A stretch of DNA of 40,662 bases from JACKCP01 sp034007295 (GTDB lineage Bacteria > Desulfobacterota > Desulfobacteria > Desulfobacterales > JACKCP01): NCBI GenBank assembly GCA_034007295.1, contig JAVERC010000032.1, forward strand, positions 1 to 40,662. The letters are read 5' to 3'. Below, piece after piece: positions 1 to 7,017 of this stretch. The notes beneath the pieces were generated by a model. That model was given only the letters and a program-made list of their open reading frames with translations, made no database searches and had not been told where the DNA came from. Within the stretch, counting starts at the first letter, position 1. Each line of letters begins with the position of its first letter. Both the position numbers and the translations under genes were made by a program.

Positions 1-23
1 TTGTTTTCAAAGGTCAGCTTCAT
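1..23 (-). CDS. 5' end of a gene running off the left edge (product unknown)
   Basis: Only the first seven codons are visible, reading M-K-L-T-F-E-N. The ATG at 23..21 overlaps the TGA stop (22..20) of the upstream substrate-binding-like gene as ATGA, the usual sign of translational coupling. In many bacteria, genes of the upstream family are followed by a sensor kinase or another signalling gene, so a signalling partner is possible. That is inference from context; nothing in seven residues identifies the product. Confidence 0.5.
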
Positions 24-2011
24 TGTTTATCCTTTCTATTGTGCTGCGGCGGATACAGTGCTGCTTTCTTCCTCATGGCCTCGCCTATGGAAAGCCCGTA
101 GCGTTGGACCAGATCCGGGTTGAGAATCAGAGCCTCCATACTGGCGTTTCTAAAGGGAATGACTGCTGGTTTTTCGCCGTTCAAAATCCGCACTGCCATT
201 TCAGCAGCTTCAAGTGCCGCATCATGGTAGTCCCGGGCCAGTGCAAGGGTAGCACCTTCCTTTATCTGGTCGCTGTCAAAGACATAGACTGGAAGATTTT
301 TTCCATCTGCCCTGCGTGCGATGAGTGCAAAACCGGGTCTGGTCAGGTTGTCTGCAATCTGTGCCACTGCCGCTATGTTCTGGTGGGTCAGTTCGTCTGC
401 AGCCTGGGGTATGTCCGAAGGGGCTGTGACAGGTATGGATACAAGTTCAATATCCTGGTCTCTGAGGGCCTCCTCAAATGAGGTTGTGTAGAGTTCACTG
501 TTGATTTCCGCAGGTGTGAAAAGGGTGCCTACCCGTTTTGTCCCTGGCAGGGTCTCTTTGATGGTTGCAGCCATGCCGCGAAAGGGCGATCGGGTGGTAA
601 TGCCTGTAACATTTGGGTGGTGTTTTGTTTCACTCTTGCCTGCTCCGGCCTTTACAGCATCACCGACACCGGTAAAGACTACGGGGCAGGTTTGTGCCAC
701 CTGCCTCAGTGCTGCCTGAAGTGCAGGTGTTGAAACAACCATCACCAGATCCGGCTGATCAGCCTGAATGGAGAGCATGATGCTGGAAAGGGTTGCCATG
801 TCGCCCTGTGCATTGAAAATCCGCATCTCGTAATCCCGGTCAGGATGGAGTCCTGCTTTCATGAGACCTTCCAGATAGCCCTCTTTGGAGCGTTCGGAAA
901 ATTCGGTTTCACTGTAGAGAACCATGCGGATGCGAAAGGGCCCTTTACGTGTGTCAGCTGTTTTTTCCCCAGTCTGACTGGTTTCCTGCTGTTTAATGAG
1001 AATATCCCGAAGCCTTGTTGTCATCTGCCATTTTGGGTAAAGCCTGAGGACATCATTGTTTATTTCAAGAAGCTGGGGAACCACGTTTTCAATCCGCAAT
1101 GAGCCAGGAGACTGTCCTTCAAGTACAGAAATGGCCATGTCTGCAGTAAGTTTTCCAACAGTCCGGTAGTCGGCCCCAAGGCCGAAGACTGCACCCTTTT
1201 GCACATCCAGGGGGTCGTTTGTGAATACAGGAATGCCAGCCTGCACAGCCAGTTTTACAATAAGACCAATTGAGGCCGTTGCCACCACGTCTCCACCGAT
1301 CCAGATGGCTTGTGCTCCCTTGGCAATGAGGGATTGGGCGGCTTCATAAACTTCTGATGTGTTGGCGGCAATACCTTCCATAAGCTGGATATCCAGATCC
1401 TTAACTGCCGTTCTTGCTTCAATGAGGCAGGATTCTGAAGATTGTTCCGAAGGATTCCACACTACGCCAATGCGTTTGAGTTTTGGGTGCATCTCACGTG
1501 CTATGTTGATTGCTTCCTGAACCGGCTGAAAGGTACCGATACCGGCAAGGTAGAACGGATGCTGGTTTGGTTCCGGTCCGGAAATTCCCACGCCTGTGGT
1601 GTAGGGGTTGGTAACTGCACCGAATATATGGGGTTTTTGTGTGGCTGTATTGGCGTTGGCAAAGGTCTGAAGTGCCAGGGTACTGGAGGTGATGACCATG
1701 TCAAAAGGGCTGTTTGCGATTTCCCTTGCAATGGCGTTGGCCGTTGGCATATCCCCCTGAGGGTTATAAATTTTGAGATTTTTACGGTCCGGTGCGATAA
1801 ATCCTTTTTCTCCCAGCCGATCCACAATGCCCTGCACATGTGCATCTAGTAGAAAAGTGGAGGTTATCTGGAAGATTGCAATGTCGGGATAGTGCTTTGC
1901 CGGGTTCCTCGCTGGTGCTCTGCGCTGACCAAGATCCGAGGCCAGCAGGAGAAGAGATGCCGAAATAATAAGCAAAACTATCAGCCATAAGGGTTTAAGG
2001 GTGTTTATCAA
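20..2011 (-). CDS. Membrane-anchored tandem ABC-type substrate-binding-like protein (two ABC_sub_bind domains)
   Basis: A 663-residue protein with an N-terminal hydrophobic segment (about residues 8-24), then two copies of the same periplasmic-binding fold: roughly 40-330 and 365-650. The halves share landmarks such as the strand-turn phrase F/YNPQGDM or FNAQGDM, and STLALQ or STPALQ, so the protein arose by internal duplication and fusion. Family members (ABC_sub_bind, TrpX-like) bind small ligands, often aromatic, outside the cytoplasmic membrane. No permease or ATPase gene is beside it, and the next gene overlaps by ATGA, so a sensory role as the ligand-binding half of a signalling pair is as likely as transport. 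The start is TTG at 2011, chosen because an AGGA ribosome-binding site lies 8 nt upstream and the hydrophobic anchor follows at once. The ligand cannot be named from sequence. Confidence 0.85.
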   Translation of the reverse strand: MINTLKPLWLIVLLIISASLLLLASDLGQRRAPARNPAKHYPDIAIFQITSTFLLDAHVQGIVDRLGEKGFIAPDRKNLKIYNPQGDMPTANAIAREIANSPFDMVITSSTLALQTFANANTATQKPHIFGAVTNPYTTGVGISGPEPNQHPFYLAGIGTFQPVQEAINIAREMHPKLKRIGVVWNPSEQSSESCLIEARTAVKDLDIQLMEGIAANTSEVYEAAQSLIAKGAQAIWIGGDVVATASIGLIVKLAVQAGIPVFTNDPLDVQKGAVFGLGADYRTVGKLTADMAISVLEGQSPGSLRIENVVPQLLEINNDVLRLYPKWQMTTRLRDILIKQQETSQTGEKTADTRKGPFRIRMVLYSETEFSERSKEGYLEGLMKAGLHPDRDYEMRIFNAQGDMATLSSIMLSIQADQPDLVMVVSTPALQAALRQVAQTCPVVFTGVGDAVKAGAGKSETKHHPNVTGITTRSPFRGMAATIKETLPGTKRVGTLFTPAEINSELYTTSFEEALRDQDIELVSIPVTAPSDIPQAADELTHQNIAAVAQIADNLTRPGFALIARRADGKNLPVYVFDSDQIKEGATLALARDYHDAALEAAEMAVRILNGEKPAVIPFRNASMEALILNPDLVQRYGLSIGEAMRKKAALYPPQHNRKDKQ

Positions 2012-2528
2012 GTTAGTTGTCCTGTTTTAATAAAAAATGTTTATGTTATCTTTATTTATCATCATGCAATAAATAATAATATTTTTTTAACTGAAAATAT
2101 TTATCATGGATGTCGCGTACGGCCGTGAGAAGTTCATGTTTTTCTCCAGTAAGAGTTTTTGAAATATCATTTTTGTCTTATTTTTTTGTATGATACCCTG
2201 TTTTTAACCCTGATCTCTTCGCTGATGAAATAAAAGCCTGTTTCATATCGAGAAAATAATACAAAATACGTACCAAATGTAAAATACTAAATAATCTTGT
2301 TTTGCATGGCAGATTTATTGGCATATGGCATTTTTGTTGGCTGAAAAAGTTGGCGTTTTATGTTCTCTGTGTTTAGTATTGTCACTGAATATCAAAAGTG
2401 TTTATGGCATGTCGATTGCATTAAGGTTTGTCGGTTTCCATGCTCCATGTAATTGTTTATAAATGCTTGTCACCAAATATTTTGATTGTAATGAAAATAT
2501 TGCGAAAGATTTTAAAAAGGAAAAGGCA
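2012..2528. other. Intergenic region between divergent genes
   Basis: About 517 bp without a convincing gene, lying between the divergent substrate-binding-like gene and the DUF1566 gene. It is AT-rich compared with its flanks. I saw no clear -35/-10 pair with good spacing, no sigma-54 -24/-12 element (TGGC..TTGC spacing was looked for and not found) and no strong terminator. The last 20 bases carry a purine-rich ribosome-binding stretch (AGGAAAAGG) for the DUF1566 gene. Confidence 0.5.
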
Positions 2529-3017
2529 ATGATTAAAAGAATGTTTAATAAAAGGGGTGTAAGAAAAAATCAGGTGATTTTTCTGGGACTGCTGGTATTT
2601 TTTTTTGCAGCAGGAGAGGTGCAGGCGGCACAGGAAGCACCATCCCGGTTTCAGGAGGTAGCCGGAAGCAAGGGTTCTGTCATTCGGGACATAGGCACAA
2701 AGCTGGAGTGGCAGCGTTGTGCCTATGGTCAGAGCTGGACAGGTTCCGGCTGCAGCGGAACAGCTTGGGAAGGAACATGGGATAATGCAGTAAAAATTAC
2801 TTGTCCGGGGGGTTTTCGGCTCCCGATTCTTGATGAGTTGAAAACCCTTGGCCCATATTACAAAAGTGTTTTTTCCGGTGCTTACAGGTTATGGTCTTCT
2901 ACGTACTATGGAGGTTATAAAACTATTGTGTGGGGCTTCAATTTTGATTACGGTAATGGCTACGGCTACAGCAAGAATGAAAGCCTCCATGTCCGCCTTG
3001 TGCGAGTTGGACAGTGA
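2529..3017 (+). CDS. Exported DUF1566 (Lcl C-terminal) domain protein
   Basis: A 162-residue protein with a signal peptide (positively charged start, hydrophobic core around residues 17-30, cleavage probably after VQA) and a single DUF1566 domain. Hallmarks are the W-Q-R-C-A phrase, the alternating aromatic/Gly stretch GFRLPILDELKTL, then LWSSTYY and the closing HVRLVR. DUF1566 has a C-type-lectin-like fold and is exported or surface exposed; its binding partner is unknown. The ATG at 2529 is preferred over an in-frame ATG 66 bp upstream because it follows AGGAAAAGG and begins directly with the signal peptide. The last 40 residues are rich in Tyr, Asn and Gly, as in DUF1566 proteins that serve as variable targets of diversity-generating retroelements, but no reverse transcriptase is in this window. 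Confidence 0.8.
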   Translation: MIKRMFNKRGVRKNQVIFLGLLVFFFAAGEVQAAQEAPSRFQEVAGSKGSVIRDIGTKLEWQRCAYGQSWTGSGCSGTAWEGTWDNAVKITCPGGFRLPILDELKTLGPYYKSVFSGAYRLWSSTYYGGYKTIVWGFNFDYGNGYGYSKNESLHVRLVRVGQ

Positions 3018-3158
3018 ATTTTGTTTTTTTCCTTTCTTGTTTTATTGAAGCAGGATTCGAAATAGAAGTCTGTGGCTCATGTCTGCATTTTAATTGGGTT
3101 TAGAGATGATAGAATCATAAAAAAAAACTGGTATTACACTAAAATTATGGAGGGTATT

Positions 3159-3512
3159 ATGAAGCTAAAAAAAAATTTCCGGGCCATTGTTTTTTTTCTG
3201 GGGGGACTCATTACAGCATCAGTATTTCAATTTATCTATCCCCCGCCCAAAGATGCTCTGGCTGATCAGTATGCCTGTATCCGTCAGGATCTGGATGCCG
3301 TTGGGATGACCGGAAATATACCTGATCCTGCATTCACCATCGCTTACAAGGTTCCATTATGTTACAGCAGCAATGGTTACAGTGTTGAAAAGGTATATAT
3401 GTACGGTGACCAGGTTGCTGTGAAATACAAAAATTCCCAGCCTGCTTCTTTGAATTCATTTAACACCAAATCATTAAATTCCAGTGGCAGCTCGTTTCGG
3501 ATTATTCCATAA
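3159..3512 (+). CDS. Small exported protein of unknown function
   Basis: A 117-residue protein starting M-K-L-K-K-N with a hydrophobic segment (about residues 7-24), a Pro-rich turn (YPPPKD) and then A-D-Q-Y, which would suit a signal peptide or a membrane anchor. The mature part (about 90 residues) is polar, with two Cys (YACIRQD and PLCYSSN) that could form a disulphide in the periplasm. I recognise no family. The ATG at 3159 is chosen because GGAGGG lies 4 nt upstream; in-frame starts farther upstream lack a ribosome-binding site. It follows the DUF1566 gene after 141 bp on the same strand and could be co-transcribed with it. Confidence 0.6.
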   Translation: MKLKKNFRAIVFFLGGLITASVFQFIYPPPKDALADQYACIRQDLDAVGMTGNIPDPAFTIAYKVPLCYSSNGYSVEKVYMYGDQVAVKYKNSQPASLNSFNTKSLNSSGSSFRIIP

Positions 3513-3647
3513 AAAAACAATGGTTTATCTGATTATTTTTTGAATTGTGGAATATATGCATGAGCCTGATCTTTGGGTACAAAGACATTTTAGGCACGTG
3601 AATTTGGCAGAGGTAATATTTCAAGTCATGGGAAAAACAGCGATTCT

Positions 3648-3673
3648 CTGTCCGCCTTATTTTCAGCGGACAG
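3648..3673. terminator. Stem-loop between convergent genes (possible terminator)
   Basis: Perfect 8-bp inverted repeat CTGTCCGC / GCGGACAG around a 10-nt loop. It lies between the plus-strand small exported gene (ends 3512) and the minus-strand regulator gene (ends 3716), where a shared terminator would be expected. No immediate T-run follows on either strand; the nearest is a five-T tract about 9 nt beyond the stem on the minus strand. It is therefore a weak candidate. Confidence 0.4.
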
Positions 3674-3715
3674 CGGTTTGCTGTTCAGGGAGTTCAGTTT
3701 CTGTGCCTCTGAAGC

Positions 3716-5047
3716 CTATGATCCGTTTCCATTGAAAAGCTTTATCATTTTTTTTCTCAAGCCCTCCCTGCTGATGCCAAGCATTCTGGCTGCCTTGGTT
3801 TTGTTGCCGCCTGCGGCTTCAAGGGTTTTTTCAATCAGTGCTTTTTCGTTTTCTTTAAGGGTGAAAATTTTTTCTAAAGACTTATTTTTACTGTCATTGC
3901 CGGATAAATACTGCTTGTTTTTTTTATTTTCAGTTGTTTCATTGTTTTTCGTAACGGACTTTTCCGGGCGGATATGTAAAGACAGATCTTCCACTCTGAT
4001 GGTTTTGGAATAGGACAGTGCCACAAGCCTTTCCACCTCATTTTCAAGCTCCCGGACATTTCCAGGCCAGGGGTAGTTCAGCAGACAGTCCATGGCTTCT
4101 TTGTTTATCTTGAGAAGAGGCCGGTTCATCTGACGGCAGTGCAGATCCAGAAAACGTTGAAGCAGCAGCACAATATCACCGGGCCGCTCTCTAAGGGGAG
4201 GGAGAGCAAGAGATATAACATTGAGACGGAAGAAAAGATCCTCTCTGAAGCGTCCGGCCTTTGCTTCGGCCTTGAGATTACGGTGGGTGGCCGCAACGAC
4301 TCTCAGATCCACGGGAATAACTGCAGATCCGCCTACCCTTTTGATTTCACGTTCCTCGAGTACCCTCAGGATTTTGGCTTGAATGTTCAATGGCATATCC
4401 CCGATCTCATCTAGAAAGAGGGTGCCGCCGCCAGCCTGTTCAACAAGGCCCTTTCTCATATTCACTCCAGTGGCTATGCCTTTTTCAATGCCGAAAAGCT
4501 CACTTTCAAACAGACTTTCCGGGATTGCAGAGCAGTTGATGGCGATAAAGGGCCTGGCTTTGCGGATGGAGTTATAATGAAGTGCTTTGGCAATCAGTTC
4601 CTTTCCTGTTCCTGTTTCCCCTGTGATGAGCACATTAACGGATGTGTCTGCTATGCGTTCAGTCTGATCCAGTATCTGGCGCATGGGCTGGCTTTGTCCC
4701 ACAATGCGTTTGGGGGAAAATCGTTCCATAAGCCCTTTTTTAAGGCCTTCGTTTTCTTTAATGAGCTGTCTGCGTGAGATTTCCAGTGCTTTGCTTGTTT
4801 CTTTAAGGTTTTTAACCATTTCTTCCATCTGAAATTCACGTGCCTCGATTTTGACCAGCATCATGCCGAAGGATTCTGCAAGGCTTGCGATTGGTTCAGG
4901 ACAAATTGTGCTTCGGGTCAGGTCAAAAAGGGTTTCTACGCGGTCATACCGGTTCCAGACAAGATCGTGGCAGATCTGTTCCATCAGCTTGAGAAGGCTT
5001 TCAACATCAGGAGGGAAATGGGTGACGTTTGTCATGTTTTTTTCCAT
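3716..5047 (-). CDS. AAA+ bacterial enhancer-binding-type regulator with Fis HTH and altered GAFTGA loop
   Basis: A 443-residue regulator. Residues 1-110 are helical with a likely coiled coil (about 70-108) and no receiver, GAF or PAS domain that I can recognise. Residues 112-345 form the sigma-54-interaction AAA+ domain: Walker A GETGTGKE (143-150), Walker B GGTLFLDE (207-214), arginine-finger region FREDLFFRLN (267-276), and WPGNVRELEN. The C-terminus (about 395-435) is a Fis-type helix-turn-helix (TKAARMLGISREGLRKK). The L1 loop that contacts sigma-54 is normally GAFTGA; here it reads GIATGV (190-195), and the stretch after it looks one residue short. The protein may be a variant activator, or may act without sigma-54 as TyrR does. 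It lies 102 bp downstream of the efflux operon on the same strand, so it is probably the dedicated regulator. The start is ATG at 5047; an ATG four codons later is equally possible. Confidence 0.88.
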   Translation of the reverse strand: MEKNMTNVTHFPPDVESLLKLMEQICHDLVWNRYDRVETLFDLTRSTICPEPIASLAESFGMMLVKIEAREFQMEEMVKNLKETSKALEISRRQLIKENEGLKKGLMERFSPKRIVGQSQPMRQILDQTERIADTSVNVLITGETGTGKELIAKALHYNSIRKARPFIAINCSAIPESLFESELFGIEKGIATGVNMRKGLVEQAGGGTLFLDEIGDMPLNIQAKILRVLEEREIKRVGGSAVIPVDLRVVAATHRNLKAEAKAGRFREDLFFRLNVISLALPPLRERPGDIVLLLQRFLDLHCRQMNRPLLKINKEAMDCLLNYPWPGNVRELENEVERLVALSYSKTIRVEDLSLHIRPEKSVTKNNETTENKKNKQYLSGNDSKNKSLEKIFTLKENEKALIEKTLEAAGGNKTKAARMLGISREGLRKKMIKLFNGNGS

Positions 5048-5149
5048 ATTTTTATAAAGTCAGTTGGTGTTTTTATTGGGACAGAATCTTCTGGCCGTAT
5101 TTTTTATGGGCAAGTGGATTGAAGTCCTGCAGTATTATTTCCCTGGATA

Positions 5150-6334
5150 TCAGTCTGTACGCAGGGCCTGAATAGGGTTTAGTGCAGCTGCCTGCCGTGC
5201 CGGGTAATAGCCGAAAAAGATACCAATAACAACAGATACGCCCACACCAAGGATCAGTGCTCCATGGACGATTTCAAACTGCCATCCTGAAAATTTGGCA
5301 ATGCCCCATGATGTTGCCACGCCGATAAAACTTCCCACAAGACCGCCAACCAGGGAAAGCAGAATGGATTCTATTAAAAACTGCCACTGGATGTCTTTTT
5401 GCCTGGCTCCCAAAGCTCTGCGTATTCCTATTTCACGTTTTCTTTCCGTAACTGAGACCAGCATGACATTCATAACACCTACACCGCCCACAATGAGGGA
5501 TATACTGCCGATGGCTCCAAGAAGCAGAGTGAACATGCGGAACTGACGTTCCATTTGGGCGATCATTTCTTCAGGACTTATGATGCGCAAATTAATTTTT
5601 TCAGTAAGAGTTGAGAAATAGGTTTTGAGCTCCTGTGTTCCATGTCCTGTGGTAAAGTCCGGAGAAAGTCGGCCCATGAAAGCAGTGATGATGGTTTGAG
5701 ATGACATTCTCAGTACAGCAGGAAGGGGCATGAGAAGGCCTTCCTGGATTTCATAGGGTCTCATGCCGCCCAAGGCTACGGCTTCCATGGTACCCAGCAC
5801 GGTTATTTTTCTATTATTGTAATACAATTCACTCCCCGGAGCTGTGGCAATACCATTGGATTTAAGTCTGGCGGCAAGATTACTGCTCAGGCAGGCATGG
5901 GCTGAGATGCCGTCAAGATCTGAAATAAATCGTCCTTCTGCCATTGACAGCCTGTTCATGTTAAAAAAGGATTCTGTAACCCCAAGGGCTGTAATGTTCA
6001 TGCGTTTTCCATCTTTTCTAAGTTCTCCATAGGATGAGGCATAAGGGGCTGTTGTAGCTATGGAAGGAAGAGTTTCGGGTATTTTGAGAATATCTTGCAG
6101 TCTGAAACCCTTGGGTGATCCTTCTCCCCGGCTTTGTTCGGCCTGTATGGACAGAATGTCAGTTCCCATTTCCATGAATTGACGCATGCTTTCCCGTTGA
6201 ACAAGGGTGCCGATGGAAACCAAAGCAATGACAGAAGCAATTCCTATGACAATTCCAAGCAGTGCAAGGATGGAACGCTGACGTGAAGATATAAGGGAAC
6301 GTCCTGCTTCCCTGAGATTAGCCTTCAGGATCAT
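5150..6334 (-). CDS. MacB-type ABC transporter permease
   Basis: A 394-residue permease of the MacB/FtsX family, inner-membrane part of a tripartite ABC efflux pump. It has one N-terminal transmembrane helix (about residues 20-42, LALLGIVIGIASVIALVSIG), a periplasmic MacB_PCD domain (about 45-270) and three C-terminal helices with the FtsX hallmark ERKREIGIRRALGAR. It ends in ALNPIQALR, the usual end of this family. The start at ATG 6334 is chosen because it overlaps the TGA of the ATPase gene as ATGA; an in-frame upstream start would give an unsupported 19-residue extension. Unlike E. coli MacB, the ATPase is a separate polypeptide. MacB pumps export macrolides, toxins, siderophores or lipopeptides; the substrate here is unknown. 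Confidence 0.93.
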   Translation of the reverse strand: MILKANLREAGRSLISSRQRSILALLGIVIGIASVIALVSIGTLVQRESMRQFMEMGTDILSIQAEQSRGEGSPKGFRLQDILKIPETLPSIATTAPYASSYGELRKDGKRMNITALGVTESFFNMNRLSMAEGRFISDLDGISAHACLSSNLAARLKSNGIATAPGSELYYNNRKITVLGTMEAVALGGMRPYEIQEGLLMPLPAVLRMSSQTIITAFMGRLSPDFTTGHGTQELKTYFSTLTEKINLRIISPEEMIAQMERQFRMFTLLLGAIGSISLIVGGVGVMNVMLVSVTERKREIGIRRALGARQKDIQWQFLIESILLSLVGGLVGSFIGVATSWGIAKFSGWQFEIVHGALILGVGVSVVIGIFFGYYPARQAAALNPIQALRTD

Positions 6335-7017
6335 GGGCTTTCCTCCGTTCCGGCAACACAGCCGTCCTGCATACGTACGGTTTTCGGACACTGAGCTGCA
6401 ATACGTGGGTCATGGGTGATGATGAGTGTGGTTATATGCCTTGCAGCGTTCAGCTCAAGAAAAAGATTCATTATTTCCTGACCCACACGGGTATCAAGTG
6501 CACCTGTAGGTTCATCTGCAAGGAGAATGGAAGGGCTGCCCACCAGAGCACGTGCTATAGCCACTCTCTGCTGCTGTCCTCCTGAAAGTTCCATTGGCTT
6601 GTGACCGGCTCTGTCTTCCATCCCGACTTTTTCCAGTATTTCCATGGCCATGGGCTTTTGTTCCTTTTCAGGAATGCCCCTGTAAACCAGGGGAAGGCAT
6701 ACATTTTCAAGGGCCGTGAGCTTGCCGAGAAGATTGAACTGCTGGAAAACAAAACCGATTTTCTGATTTCGTATGCCGGAAAGTTCGCTGTCTGACAGTT
6801 CAGAAGTTTCTCTGCCCTCAAGAAGATAACGGCCTGAATCGGGCTGGTCAAGAAAACCTATGATGTTCATAAGGGTAGATTTCCCGCTGCCTGAAGTACC
6901 TGTTATGGCAAGCATTTCTCCAGTATTCACTTCAAAGCTCACACCTTTGAGAACGTGTACCTGTACAGGTCCAAGTGCAAAAGATTTTTTTATGTTTTCA
7001 AGTTTCAAAAGGCTCAT
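6331..7017 (-). CDS. MacB/LolD-type ABC transporter ATP-binding protein
   Basis: A 228-residue ATPase of the MacB/LolD/FtsE subfamily that powers the neighbouring permease. Visible motifs are Walker A GTSGSGKS (40-47), Q-loop FQQFNLL, signature LSGGQQQR, Walker B ILLADEP followed by TGALD, and the switch histidine in ITHDPRIAA. The start at ATG 7017 is chosen because it overlaps the adaptor gene's TGA (7016..7014) as ATGA; a second ATG three codons upstream (7026) is possible, but the spacing from the GGGGA ribosome-binding stretch fits 7017 better. The 3' end overlaps the permease start by ATGA, so the two chains should be made in step. Confidence 0.94.
   Translation of the reverse strand: MSLLKLENIKKSFALGPVQVHVLKGVSFEVNTGEMLAITGTSGSGKSTLMNIIGFLDQPDSGRYLLEGRETSELSDSELSGIRNQKIGFVFQQFNLLGKLTALENVCLPLVYRGIPEKEQKPMAMEILEKVGMEDRAGHKPMELSGGQQQRVAIARALVGSPSILLADEPTGALDTRVGQEIMNLFLELNAARHITTLIITHDPRIAAQCPKTVRMQDGCVAGTEESP

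Noticed and set aside
2280..2365. TTGGC-rich stretch that looked like a sigma-54 -24/-12 promoter
   Set aside because: No GG and GC pair has the required 10-bp spacing, so the match fails.
3050..3070. GGATTCGAAAT resembling a tRNA T-loop
   Set aside because: No acceptor, D or anticodon arms can be formed around it.
3547..3735. Short plus-strand open frame after the small exported protein
   Set aside because: It overlaps the stem-loop and the 3' end of the regulator gene, has no ribosome-binding site and no protein-like features.
3716..5047. Regulator as a two-component response regulator
   Set aside because: The N-terminal 110 residues lack the Asp/Lys landmarks of a receiver domain and look like helices with a coiled coil.
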